Below, one piece after another: positions 1-8,336 of a stretch of DNA of 33,344 nt. Position numbers and translations under genes: made by a program. Source of the stretch: Neptuniibacter sp. UBA6509 (GTDB taxonomy: Bacteria > Pseudomonadota > Gammaproteobacteria > Pseudomonadales > Balneatricaceae). The stretch lies in contig DJLT01000045.1 of the NCBI GenBank assembly GCA_002435145.1, positions 1 through 33,344 of the forward strand. Direction: 5' to 3'. Every line of letters starts with the position of its first letter. Within the stretch, counting starts at the first letter, position 1. The notes under the pieces are model-generated. The model ran no database searches, was not told where the DNA came from, and saw only the letters and a list, made by a program, of their open reading frames with translations.

Positions 1-225
1 AACAGCCAATTCAAAAAAACATCAAAAAAGGGCCAAATAATCGCAAATAATTCCGATCCATCCGCAAATAGATTAATAAACATCCATAAGCGATTAAAAT
101 CCGAACAAACTTATATACTCTATATACTCTAAACTTACATATAGATGCTTTACTCTTTCGTTTGCTACAGCAGATAGCTGCCATTACAGTTATTAAAGAG
201 CCGACTTCATTAATGAGATTTTTGT
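1..225. other. AT-rich upstream region of pfkA
   Basis: No coding region or RNA gene is seen here. It is AT-rich and holds a 9-bp tandem duplication, TATATACTC at 112-120 and 121-129. Each copy contains TATACT, a fair -10 element, but I see no good -35 at the right distance, so a pfkA promoter here is only a suggestion. Confidence 0.35.
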
Positions 226-1239
226 ATGTACATCACACCTACACTAAATGATTCAGAGCCCACATCTAAGCCGCGAGCTATAGCGGTACTCACAAGCGGC
301 GGTGATTGCCCCGGCATGAACCCTGCTATTAGAGGCGTTGTTCGGGCTGCTCTCCATAAAGGCATAAAAGTATTCGGTGTTCAAAGAGGCTATAGCGGCC
401 TAATTATTGGTGATATGCAAGAGATGGATTCCTCCTCTGTTTCTAATATTGTGCAGCGAGGAGGAACCTTTCTAAAAAGTGATCGATGCCCAGCATTCAA
501 AGACCCTGCTGTCCGATATCAAGCGGCAGAAGTACTTAAGGAAAAAGGCATTGATGCGGTCGTTGTTATTGGCGGCGATGGCTCCTTAACTGGCGCCCAC
601 TTACTCACATCAGAAAATGACATTCGAGTTATTGGCCTGCCCGGAACTATCGATAATGATATCTACGGTACCGACCTAACGATTGGATTTGATACTGCAG
701 TCAATACCGCTGTGGAGGCAATTGACAGAATACGTGATACAGCCCTTTCGCATGAAAGCTTATTTCTTGTAGAGGTTATGGGACGAAACTCAGGTTTTAT
801 TGCTACTCATGTAGGCATAGCTTGCGGCGCCGAGATGATCATTATCCCAGAATATGAGCTACAGATTGATGCAATCTGTTTTCAACTTGTTAACAATCGC
901 CTACAAGGTAAAAGCTCCAGCGGTATTATCGTTGTTGCTGAAGGACCAAAACCCGGTGTTACGACGAATATAGCTAAACAGCTAAACCAGCAAGAGCTTG
1001 ACCCGAAGGTTTGTATTTTAGGCCACATACAACGCGGAGGAAGCCCATCCGGGCACGATCGAGTTCTCGCCTCCTGCCTAGGAACTTCTGCAGTAGATTA
1101 TTTATGTGCTGGCTATAATGATGTCATGATTGGCGTACAAAACGGAAAAATTAAAGAAACACCACTTCACCAAATCATCGAGAATAATAAACAACTTGAT
1201 AACCAATTATTTGAACGCGCATTAATGTTACATAAGTAA
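226..1239 (+). CDS. pfkA: ATP-dependent 6-phosphofructokinase
   Basis: Phosphorylates fructose-6-phosphate with ATP in the committing step of glycolysis; cytoplasmic, tetrameric in the family. The 337-residue product has the PfkA nucleotide loop LTSGGDCPGMN (residues 22-32), the GGDGS motif (116-120), the catalytic TIDND (141-145), MGRNSG (185-190) and the substrate-binding HIQRGGSPS (267-275). The Gly in GGDGS, rather than the GGDD form of pyrophosphate-dependent enzymes, marks it as ATP-dependent. It is about 15 residues longer than E. coli PfkA because of an N-terminal extension before the first beta-strand. The ATG at 226 has only a weak GAGA ribosome site, so the exact start is open. zapE follows 43 bases downstream on the same strand with no terminator between, so the two may be co-transcribed. 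Confidence 0.93.
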   Translation: MYITPTLNDSEPTSKPRAIAVLTSGGDCPGMNPAIRGVVRAALHKGIKVFGVQRGYSGLIIGDMQEMDSSSVSNIVQRGGTFLKSDRCPAFKDPAVRYQAAEVLKEKGIDAVVVIGGDGSLTGAHLLTSENDIRVIGLPGTIDNDIYGTDLTIGFDTAVNTAVEAIDRIRDTALSHESLFLVEVMGRNSGFIATHVGIACGAEMIIIPEYELQIDAICFQLVNNRLQGKSSSGIIVVAEGPKPGVTTNIAKQLNQQELDPKVCILGHIQRGGSPSGHDRVLASCLGTSAVDYLCAGYNDVMIGVQNGKIKETPLHQIIENNKQLDNQLFERALMLHK

Positions 1240-1282
1240 TGCGCCATCATTTTGCACGCCACCACTCAAATAGATCTGATTT

Positions 1283-2542
1283 ATGAATTTAGTCACACAA
1301 TCACTAATCACTTTATACAAACAGCATGCATATAATTCCAAGCTCACAGCTGATAGTCACCAGAATGAAGTTATTCAACAACTTCAATGCTCGTTAGATC
1401 AACTATCTGAGCAAGACCCTACAATTGCCCAGCAACTCAGGCTCAAATTCCGGAAGCGCACACTTTATACACAAGGGATTTATTTATGGGGCCCCGTTGG
1501 ACGTGGAAAAACCATGCTTATGGATCTATTTTGTGAATGCCTTCATCCAGAAAAACACTTGAGGCTACACTTTCATCACTTCATGGAAATGATTCACCAA
1601 CAGTTATTTGCCAATTCTGGCGAGCGTGACCCTCTATCTCATATTGCCGACAAACTCTCACACCAATATAAGGTCATCTGCTTCGATGAATTTTTTGTCA
1701 GCGATATTGGTGATGCGATGCTCTTAGGTCGCTTATACAAACACCTATTCCGTAACGGTACTTTCATAGTCAGCACATCCAACACAAAACCCGACAACCT
1801 TTACCATGACGGCCTTCACCGCGACCGATTCACACCCGCCATCACCCTGATCAATGAACAAATGAAAACCATAGATTTATGTGATGGGCTAGATCATCGC
1901 CAAAGAAAACTGACTCAACAACGGGCTTACTATATTAAAAACGAAGCAGCTTTATATTCAATTTTTCAACAAATTGCTTCTCCTACTCACAAGCATATAG
2001 CAAGCCTTCATCCCAAAAGCGGTTTATCAATTACGAGAACAGTCACACTCTGTAATCGAACGATTAACTGTAAAGCTCATACCCAAACTACCATTTGGTT
2101 TGATTTCGCAGAACTATGTGAAGGACCACGCTCATCACGTGACTATATTGATCTAGCTTCACTCAACAAACACATCGTTTTGAGTCATGTACCTCAATTT
2201 ACAGGCATTGCTAAAGAGCAGATTAAAGCAAGAGGGACAGAAGACGGGGGAGGAAACGTAAATTCAACTGGATTAAGGAAAGTGACCCAAAATAATACGG
2301 ATGATTCAGCGCGTAGATTTATAAGCCTAGTGGATGAGCTTTACGACAATCGAATTAACCTATTTATCAGTGCGGAATGTAGCATGGAAGAACTGTATAA
2401 AGGAGAGCTTCTAAGCTCGCCCTTTAAAAGAACACTCAGCCGATTACATGAAATGTCGTCAGCTGAGTATCAACAACTACAACTCAAAGCTCTCAACGAA
2501 CATGAGGATTGCTACGCATCTCAACCCCAAATGTTGAGCTAG
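1283..2542 (+). CDS. zapE: ZapE/AFG1-family cell-division ATPase
   Basis: An AFG1/ZapE-type P-loop ATPase; in E. coli ZapE associates with the Z-ring and destabilises FtsZ polymers. Walker A is GPVGRGKT (residues 70-77) and Walker B VICFDEF (131-137). The family signatures LCEGPRSSRDY (278-288) and ARRFISLVDELYDN are present, with the ISAEC strand and FKRTLSRLHEM near the end. At 419 residues it is longer than the usual roughly 370-390. Part of the excess is a glycine- and asparagine-rich insertion at about 311-338, between VPQF and the DDSARRF segment, where relatives run straight through. The last 50 bases overlap the 3' end of the convergent gloC gene. A mitochondrial AFG1-like role is possible, but bacterial members are called ZapE. 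Confidence 0.87.
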   Translation: MNLVTQSLITLYKQHAYNSKLTADSHQNEVIQQLQCSLDQLSEQDPTIAQQLRLKFRKRTLYTQGIYLWGPVGRGKTMLMDLFCECLHPEKHLRLHFHHFMEMIHQQLFANSGERDPLSHIADKLSHQYKVICFDEFFVSDIGDAMLLGRLYKHLFRNGTFIVSTSNTKPDNLYHDGLHRDRFTPAITLINEQMKTIDLCDGLDHRQRKLTQQRAYYIKNEAALYSIFQQIASPTHKHIASLHPKSGLSITRTVTLCNRTINCKAHTQTTIWFDFAELCEGPRSSRDYIDLASLNKHIVLSHVPQFTGIAKEQIKARGTEDGGGNVNSTGLRKVTQNNTDDSARRFISLVDELYDNRINLFISAECSMEELYKGELLSSPFKRTLSRLHEMSSAEYQQLQLKALNEHEDCYASQPQMLS

Positions 2543-3122
2543 GCCCATGACCTGGTATAAATTCAATTGATTCACCTAGAGGAAATAGCTTGTCCTTAAT
2601 TGAACTAATCAACTCTTGATGGTTACCTTGCGGAAAGTCAGTTCTCCCGATTGAACCATGAAAAAGAACATCACCAACTAATGCCATTTGATCTTCAATA
2701 TTATAGAAAACAACATGCCCAGGTGTATGACCAGGGCAATGGATCACTTCAAACACCCCTTCTCCTACCTGAACTTCATCCCCACAATCCAGCCATCGGC
2801 TAGGCTCAAATCCCTCACAATGCGGAAAATTGAACATTGAACATTGCTGCGCCATACCCTCAATCCAGAACAGATCACCTTTATGAGGCCCTTCTATAGG
2901 CAAACTCTTTTCACCCGACAGCTCAGCAGTTCCACCCGCATGATCTATATGCGCATGAGTTAGCATTATTTTTTCTAGCTCAACACCTTCTTCCTCAACA
3001 GCAGCTAATATACGATCTAAATCTCCGCCCGGATCAACCACTGCAGCTTTCATACTTTTCTCACACCAAACGAGTGTGCAGTTTTGCTGAAAAGGCGTCA
3101 CAGGAATAATGCGATACTTCAT
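2493..3122 (-). CDS. gloC: GloC/YcbL-type MBL-fold hydrolase (glyoxalase II-like)
   Basis: A metallo-beta-lactamase-fold hydrolase of the YcbL group, called glyoxalase II type 2 (GloC) in enterics, which hydrolyses S-lactoylglutathione-type thioesters. Counting from the ATG at 3122, the Zn ligands are THAHIDH (residues 55-61), H132 in CPGHTPGH, D151 in LVGDVLF and a C-terminal PGHGP histidine. The 209-residue length fits YcbL (about 215) and lacks the extra C-terminal domain of classical GloB. The frame is open to 3173, but MKYRIIPVTPFQQN is the family N terminus and has an AGAG ribosome site 6 bases upstream, so I chose 3122. The 3' end overlaps zapE by 50 bases, tail to tail. The physiological substrate is not shown by the sequence. 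Confidence 0.85.
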   Translation of the reverse strand: MKYRIIPVTPFQQNCTLVWCEKSMKAAVVDPGGDLDRILAAVEEEGVELEKIMLTHAHIDHAGGTAELSGEKSLPIEGPHKGDLFWIEGMAQQCSMFNFPHCEGFEPSRWLDCGDEVQVGEGVFEVIHCPGHTPGHVVFYNIEDQMALVGDVLFHGSIGRTDFPQGNHQELISSIKDKLFPLGESIEFIPGHGPSSTFGVEMRSNPHVR

Positions 3123-3368
3123 AAATATCTCTACAGTGTGAATAATTAAAAGACGCATTATATCAGGGAGCACTCAATAGCAAAGTACTCACTTCACACA
3201 ATGATCTCTATAAAACAGACTTAAACAATCTCCACACTCATAATTAAGTCTATTTATTTGAAATGGATCTTGTTTTCCTTCAATTTTCAATTCAAAGTGA
3301 CGTTAACTTATGCATAGCCAAGTCTATGACGCACAATATAAACAAGCATACGAGATAGAGTCTTCATC

Positions 3369-3632
3369 ATGAAAAAAAATAAGCACGAAGTCGAATTAGT
3401 CAAAGAAGCCTTGCGCGTTGGAGCCATCTATTTTGAAAAACGCGGCGCAGGAAAATTTGAAGCCACTGATAGCGCTTCAAATAAGCTCACAGCAATCTAT
3501 CGCCTACTCGTTCAAGACAAACTGATACAACCTTTAGCAAAAGGCCAAGACAACGAATTAAATATGAAGCACAAGCTCGCACTCTGGATGGAGAGACAGC
3601 TACCGGAAGGCCATGAACTAAAACAAAAATAA
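3369..3632 (+). CDS. small protein, DUF5062-like
   Basis: An 87-residue, charged, soluble protein with no signal peptide or membrane segment. It resembles the DUF5062 family of short gammaproteobacterial proteins known mainly from Vibrio: VKEALRVGAIYFEKRG near residue 10, ASNKLTAIYRLLVQDKLIQ in the middle and MKHKLALWMERQLPEGHEL at the end. The function of that family is unknown to me, and the assignment is from memory of the pattern. The reading frame starts at an ATG with a purine-rich GATAGAG stretch upstream and is isolated: gloC diverges on the left and a 316-base non-coding stretch follows. Real coding is likely from its composition and family-like segments. Confidence 0.7.
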   Translation: MKKNKHEVELVKEALRVGAIYFEKRGAGKFEATDSASNKLTAIYRLLVQDKLIQPLAKGQDNELNMKHKLALWMERQLPEGHELKQK

Positions 3633-3948
3633 GGAAGACTCTCTTTCGATAGACCAGCCATCCACTTGGGATCTGTGACTTTGCGTCCCCAAATTACTAA
3701 GGGTTTGCCATTATCGAGAGAGGATCTATTCGCTGGAATAGAGCTTAAAAGACCACTAAAGCTTGAGCTAAAGCAAAATATTCAGAATCCATTAAGCCTC
3801 GTTAAATACTAGCAGGCTTATAAAGTTTTGCTAAATATAGAATTAGTATTACCAGCAAAGAAATGATTATTAAGATAGTTTTTGCTATCTAGCAGCGGTT
3901 GAGGCTAATATTTCCATTATAAGCGCTTCAATACAAAGGCCTAATCTG
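3633..3948. other. 316-base non-coding stretch before the MarR-type gene
   Basis: I see no gene or strong terminator here. It holds two inverted repeats. One is TAAGCCT (3793-3799) with AGGCTTA (3814-3820), spacer 14. The other is the tighter AGATAG/CTATCT palindrome at 3873-3890, listed separately. The rest is AT-rich and probably carries the promoter of the regulator at 3949. Confidence 0.5.
3873..3890. promoter_or_regulatory. candidate operator of the MarR-type regulator
   Basis: A perfect 6-bp inverted repeat AGATAG-TTTTTG-CTATCT lies 58 bases before the regulator's start codon. MarR-family dimers usually bind palindromes of this size near their own promoter, so autoregulation is a reasonable guess. 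There is no T-tract after it, so it is not a terminator. Confidence 0.3.
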
Positions 3949-4434
3949 ATGAACAGTGAACCAAACGACACTCCATCCACTAACCGTATGGACTTCCTTG
4001 AATGCCTTCGCTTAATAGAGCGGCTACATCGACGGATACTCGATATAATTAAATTTAGGCTAGAGGCTTTGGGCTACGGCGATATCAACAGTGTTCAAGC
4101 TCTACTACTGCACAATATTGGTGATCGAGAGATGACTGCCGGGGAACTGCGAACTCGTGGCTACTATTTAGGGTCTAACGTTTCTTACAATTTAAAGAAG
4201 ATGGTCGGAAACGGCTACATCATTCAAGAACGCTCAGAACACGATCTTCGCTCCGTACGCATAAGGCTGAGCCCAAAAGGCGCAACCATTCATTCTTTAA
4301 TTGCCGAACAGTTTGATCAACACCTTGAACTTATAAACGCAGAACAACTTATACAAGAAGGGGAACTAAGCTCTTTACGCTCCCAGCTACGCAAGCTCGA
4401 AACCTTCTGGGACCAACAGGCCTGTTATTATTAA
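3949..4434 (+). CDS. MarR-family winged-helix regulator, LdtR-like
   Basis: A 161-residue winged-helix DNA-binding protein. An N-terminal dimerisation helix (about residues 14-45) leads into the HTH: MTAGELRTRGYYLGSNVSYNLKK at about 64-86, where GSNVSYNLKK is the recognition helix. The wing follows, with DLRSVRIRLSPKG, and then C-terminal helices. The GYYLGSNVSYNLKKMV pattern recalls the LdtR group of MarR proteins, known in alphaproteobacteria for controlling L,D-transpeptidase and cell-wall stress genes. That link is from memory and moderate. No L,D-transpeptidase gene is next to it, so its target is not evident from context. A palindrome at 3873-3890 could be its operator. Nearest neighbours are a DUF5062-like gene upstream and a convergent small membrane protein gene downstream. 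Confidence 0.75.
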   Translation: MNSEPNDTPSTNRMDFLECLRLIERLHRRILDIIKFRLEALGYGDINSVQALLLHNIGDREMTAGELRTRGYYLGSNVSYNLKKMVGNGYIIQERSEHDLRSVRIRLSPKGATIHSLIAEQFDQHLELINAEQLIQEGELSSLRSQLRKLETFWDQQACYY

Positions 4435-4485
4435 GACAGCCCCACTGAAGAAATCAAGCATGAGCGCTCAACAAATATCCCTCCT

Positions 4486-4752
4486 CTAACTTTCGTTGGA
4501 GCTATCGCGTTTTGCCGCCGCTTTCTTTTTCTGCGCTTCTAAATACTGCTTATCAAGCTCTGCATACTGACGCTCATAAGCTTCAGGGTCAGCCCTCCAC
4601 ATTCTATAAAGCTTTCGATCATTTGCAGCCATAGGCGGCGGGTTCTCTTTTCGACGACGCAATGCATTTAACGTAACAGGGGTGAATGCAAATACAATCA
4701 ACAGCCCCACCACTAGATACTTTAAAAACTCTTCAGACACTTCACTCACCAC
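4486..4752 (-). CDS. small single-pass membrane protein, unknown
   Basis: An 88-residue product of unknown function. One hydrophobic helix (about residues 10-28, YLVVGLLIVFAFTPVTL) is followed by a basic LRRRK stop-transfer segment and a charged tail of about 50 residues with alternating Lys and Glu that is probably helical and cytoplasmic. No ATG lies before residue 41, so the start must be one of several GTG codons; 4752, 4749 and 4740 are candidates. The last has GGTGAG a few bases upstream. The start sits only 5 bases beyond the T-tract of the thiC terminator, so expression needs read-through from thiDC or a promoter inside that hairpin region. The frame stays open beside a real gene and has membrane-protein composition, so I think it is genuine. 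Confidence 0.55.
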   Translation of the reverse strand: MVSEVSEEFLKYLVVGLLIVFAFTPVTLNALRRRKENPPPMAANDRKLYRMWRADPEAYERQYAELDKQYLEAQKKKAAAKRDSSNES

Positions 4753-4757
4753 TCAAC

Positions 4758-4782
4758 AAAAAAGCCGCTGAAACAGCGGCTT
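4758..4782 (-). terminator. Rho-independent terminator of thiDC
   Basis: On the minus strand AAGCCGCTG-TTT-CAGCGGCTT forms a perfect 9-bp stem followed by a T run, 17 bases after the thiC stop codon. Confidence 0.85.
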
Positions 4783-4798
4783 ATTCATTCATCAACGC

Positions 4799-6700
<1,902 letters not shown>

Positions 6701-6742
6701 TCAACCTATCATTATAATTATTCAAATATCTGCAACTACACG

Positions 6743-7555
6743 CTACCAGATATTATGGAAGTGATTAACAGGGCCATGACCTCGACCCACATTTAAACTA
6801 TCTGCGGCCTTAATTGCGGCCGTAATATACTCTTTAGCCTGAGCCACAGCCTCTGAAACTGCCCCCCCCTTAGCCACATAAGCCGTAATAGCTGAAGCTA
6901 AAGTACATCCTGTACCATGTGTATTTTTTGTCGTGATACGCGCATGATGGAATTCAATAAATTCATTACCATCAAACAAAATATCTGGAGAGTTTTCACC
7001 GCCTAGATGCCCCCCCTTTATCAGCACATTACTCACCCCTAAGCGCTGTAACTTGACGGCTGAAGCCTTCATCTCATCAATAGAAGATGGCTCATCTTCA
7101 CCAAGCAATGCAGCAACTTCAGGAAGGTTCGGCGTCACCAGATAAGCTAAGGGTAGTAATTTATCTTTAAGAACATTGACCGCACTTGAACTCAATAAAG
7201 CATTTCCACTTTTTGAAATCATGACCGGATCAATAATCATTTTCAGATCAGCAACGTCAGAAAAGTAATCCGCTACAGCATTTACCATTTCAGCATTACC
7301 CAACATTCCCACTTTCACCGCTTCGATCTGAATATCAGAAAAAACAGCTTCAAGCTGATCCGTAACAAAAGAAGGAGAAACTGGAAACACGCTTTTAACG
7401 ACTTGAGTATTCTGCGCAGTTAATGCGGTTATGACAGACGCGCCGTAAACGCCCAAGGCAGAAAAGGTTTTTAGATCTGCCTGAATCCCCGCACCACCAC
7501 CAGAATCAGATCCAGCAATCGTTAAGGCATTAGCAATAGATGGAAGGCTATTCAA
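6743..7555 (-). CDS. thiD: HMP/HMP-P kinase ThiD
   Basis: Phosphorylates HMP and HMP-P to HMP-PP, which is then coupled to the thiazole. Ribokinase-fold signatures are clear: NALTIAGSDSGGGAGIQADLKTF at the N terminus, MIDPVMISKSGNALL in the middle, and the ATP/anion-hole motif TKNTHGTGCTLASA near residue 215. The frame opens at an ATG at 7573, but that codon has no ribosome site. The TTG at 7555 has GGAGGG 8 bases upstream and gives the family-like N terminus MNSLPSIANALTIAG, so I prefer 7555 (270 residues). A 24-codon ORF starting right after the riboswitch overlaps this start, suggesting coupling. First gene of thiDC; no thiE domain is fused. Confidence 0.93.
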   Translation of the reverse strand: MNSLPSIANALTIAGSDSGGGAGIQADLKTFSALGVYGASVITALTAQNTQVVKSVFPVSPSFVTDQLEAVFSDIQIEAVKVGMLGNAEMVNAVADYFSDVADLKMIIDPVMISKSGNALLSSSAVNVLKDKLLPLAYLVTPNLPEVAALLGEDEPSSIDEMKASAVKLQRLGVSNVLIKGGHLGGENSPDILFDGNEFIEFHHARITTKNTHGTGCTLASAITAYVAKGGAVSEAVAQAKEYITAAIKAADSLNVGRGHGPVNHFHNIW

Positions 7556-7622
7556 GATTACTGCCCTCCGCATTTACTCGCAGGCCAGCAAAACTGTCTT
7601 TCAATAATTTAGTCATCAACAT
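7548..7622 (-). CDS. possible 24-codon leader ORF of thiDC
   Basis: An ORF of 24 codons runs from ATG 7622 to TAG 7548. The ATG directly follows the last base of riboswitch helix P1, and its ribosome site TAGGA (7631-7635) lies within the conserved aptamer core, so TPP binding would hide it. The stop overlaps the TTG start of thiD by 8 bases. The encoded peptide begins MLMTKLLKDSFAGL and matches nothing I know. Whether it is translated is inference. Confidence 0.35.
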   Translation of the reverse strand: MLMTKLLKDSFAGLRVNAEGSNLE

Positions 7623-7701
7623 CTCGATTTCCTACGCCGGAACAAACCGGATCAGGTTCAACGGGTGTAGTCTCAGCCCCAAAAAGGGCACCCCGACCAA
7701 G
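7623..7701 (-). promoter_or_regulatory. TPP riboswitch (THI element)
   Basis: On the minus strand the thi-box signature is complete: CGGGGTGCCC, GGGGCTGAGA, ACACCCGTTGAACCTGATC and CGGCGTAGGAA, in order. Helix P1 forms between CTTGGT (7701-7696) and ATCGAG (7628-7623). It precedes thiD by 67 bases. I see no terminator hairpin between aptamer and thiD, so control is probably at translation start, as in E. coli thiM/thiC. Confidence 0.95.
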
Positions 7702-7860
7702 AACAAGTCTTATTTTAAATTCTAGCGAGCCTATCTGTCCAGCATCCTTGACCTTTCATGCCATAAAACTCTCAAAAGAGGGATTTAAACCCTATAAAAG
7801 ATAAAAATTAGGAATTTTTCTTATATTTTTATCCACTATTAGGATCCATACTAGTTCACA

Positions 7861-7879
7861 TGGATCTCCTGTTCATGGA
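7861..7879 (+). repeat. 19-bp 5' element shared by the two sRNAs (copy 1)
   Basis: TGGATCTCCTGTTCATGGA occurs identically at 7861-7879 and 8107-8125, at the 5' end of each sRNA. It holds two GGA motifs. Confidence 0.9.
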
Positions 7880-7977
7880 CAGAATAACCGGATGGCCAAG
7901 ACAAGCGGATAGAATGCAGGATGCATTACAAGGACACCCTTCGGGGCACCGCACGGAATATGGATGCCAATAAAGAG

Positions 7978-8008
7978 GAGCGCTTCTAAGGAATGAAGCG
8001 CTCTTTTT
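7978..8008 (+). terminator. terminator of sRNA copy 1, GGA in loop
   Basis: GAGCGCTTC (7978-7986) pairs perfectly with GAAGCGCTC (7995-8003); the loop TAAGGAAT carries a GGA; five Ts follow. The loop GGA is typical of RsmX/Y/Z-type RNAs. Confidence 0.92.
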
Positions 8009-8106
8009 GTTTCTGCCATTTGCAATCATTAATACAACAAACAAAGACCTCAAATTAAGAGTTTTTCCTATATCAATGTTGTTAGTAATAGCGATAATGG
8101 TATATG

Positions 8107-8125
8107 TGGATCTCCTGTTCATGGA
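8107..8125 (+). repeat. 19-bp 5' element shared by the two sRNAs (copy 2)
   Basis: Identical to 7861-7879. Exact identity here against divergence downstream marks it as the functional 5' end of the RNAs. Confidence 0.9.
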
Positions 8126-8213
8126 ATGAATACGAAGGATGGCCTCGAAAAGCGAAAAGGATGGCATTGATGCCCTAGGATATATTGTCGCAAGGATTAC
8201 GGAAGCCAGCAGG

Positions 8214-8247
8214 GGGATGTTTCAAGGAATGAGACATCCCTTTTTTT
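8214..8247 (+). terminator. terminator of sRNA copy 2, GGA in loop
   Basis: GGGATGTTTC (8214-8223) pairs with GAGACATCCC (8231-8240) with one T-G wobble; the loop AAGGAAT carries GGA; seven Ts follow. Confidence 0.92.
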
Positions 8248-8336
8248 ATTCCTATAGAAAGCATACAGAGAACGTTTCTAGTCAGCCATCAACTCAGCAC
8301 CTGCACCTGCACCTATAACACCAAACCCTATATCAG

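Larger units (their letters stand above)
7861..8010 (+). ncRNA. CsrB/RsmY-type regulatory sRNA, copy 1
   Basis: An RNA gene of about 150 bases ending in a strong terminator, with ten GGA triplets (starts at 7862, 7877, 7890, 7907, 7919, 7932, 7955, 7962, 7977, 7990). Several sit in hairpin loops: CTGT-TCATGG-ACAG at 7870-7882, ATGC-AGGAT-GCAT at 7914-7926, and the terminator loop itself. Dense loop-exposed GGA is the hallmark of the CsrB/C and RsmX/Y/Z RNAs, which sequester the translational regulator CsrA/RsmA. The 5' end is set by the 19-base element shared with copy 2; the true start may lie a few bases upstream. I did not find the GacA-type box TGTAAG-N6-CTTACA. An inverted repeat AAAAATT-AGG-AATTTTT (7803-7819) lies about 45 bases upstream. 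Identity as a CsrA sponge is inferred. Confidence 0.85.
8107..8248 (+). ncRNA. CsrB/RsmY-type regulatory sRNA, copy 2
   Basis: A second RNA gene of about 140 bases, 96 bases after copy 1, same strand and architecture. It has nine GGA triplets (starts 8108, 8123, 8137, 8159, 8178, 8194, 8201, 8215, 8226). One is the entire loop of TTCAT-GGA-ATGAA (8118-8130), and another lies in the terminator loop. It opens with the same 19 bases as copy 1, then diverges in sequence while keeping the GGA pattern, as expected if selection acts on CsrA-binding sites. A GATAAT at 8094-8099 is a plausible -10 for a start near 8107, giving this copy its own promoter; the -35 is weak. The next gene, a glycosyltransferase, is convergent. 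Confidence 0.85.

Noticed and set aside
3217-3251. AGACTTAA / TTAAGTCT inverted repeat, spacer 19
   Set aside because: Long spacer, AT-rich arms and no T-tract; chance is likely.
7803-7819. AAAAATT-AGG-AATTTTT as a terminator
   Set aside because: A pure AT stem with a 3-base loop and no gene ending just before it; kept only as a possible regulatory palindrome.
7856-8167. 103-codon minus-strand ORF over the sRNA region
   Set aside because: It runs antisense through two terminators and repeats itself at both ends (the shared 19-mer); it has no ribosome site and no protein-like pattern. The RNA genes explain the region.
8297-8314. GCACCT repeated three times
   Set aside because: An 18-bp microsatellite between sRNA 2 and the glycosyltransferase; too short to claim function.
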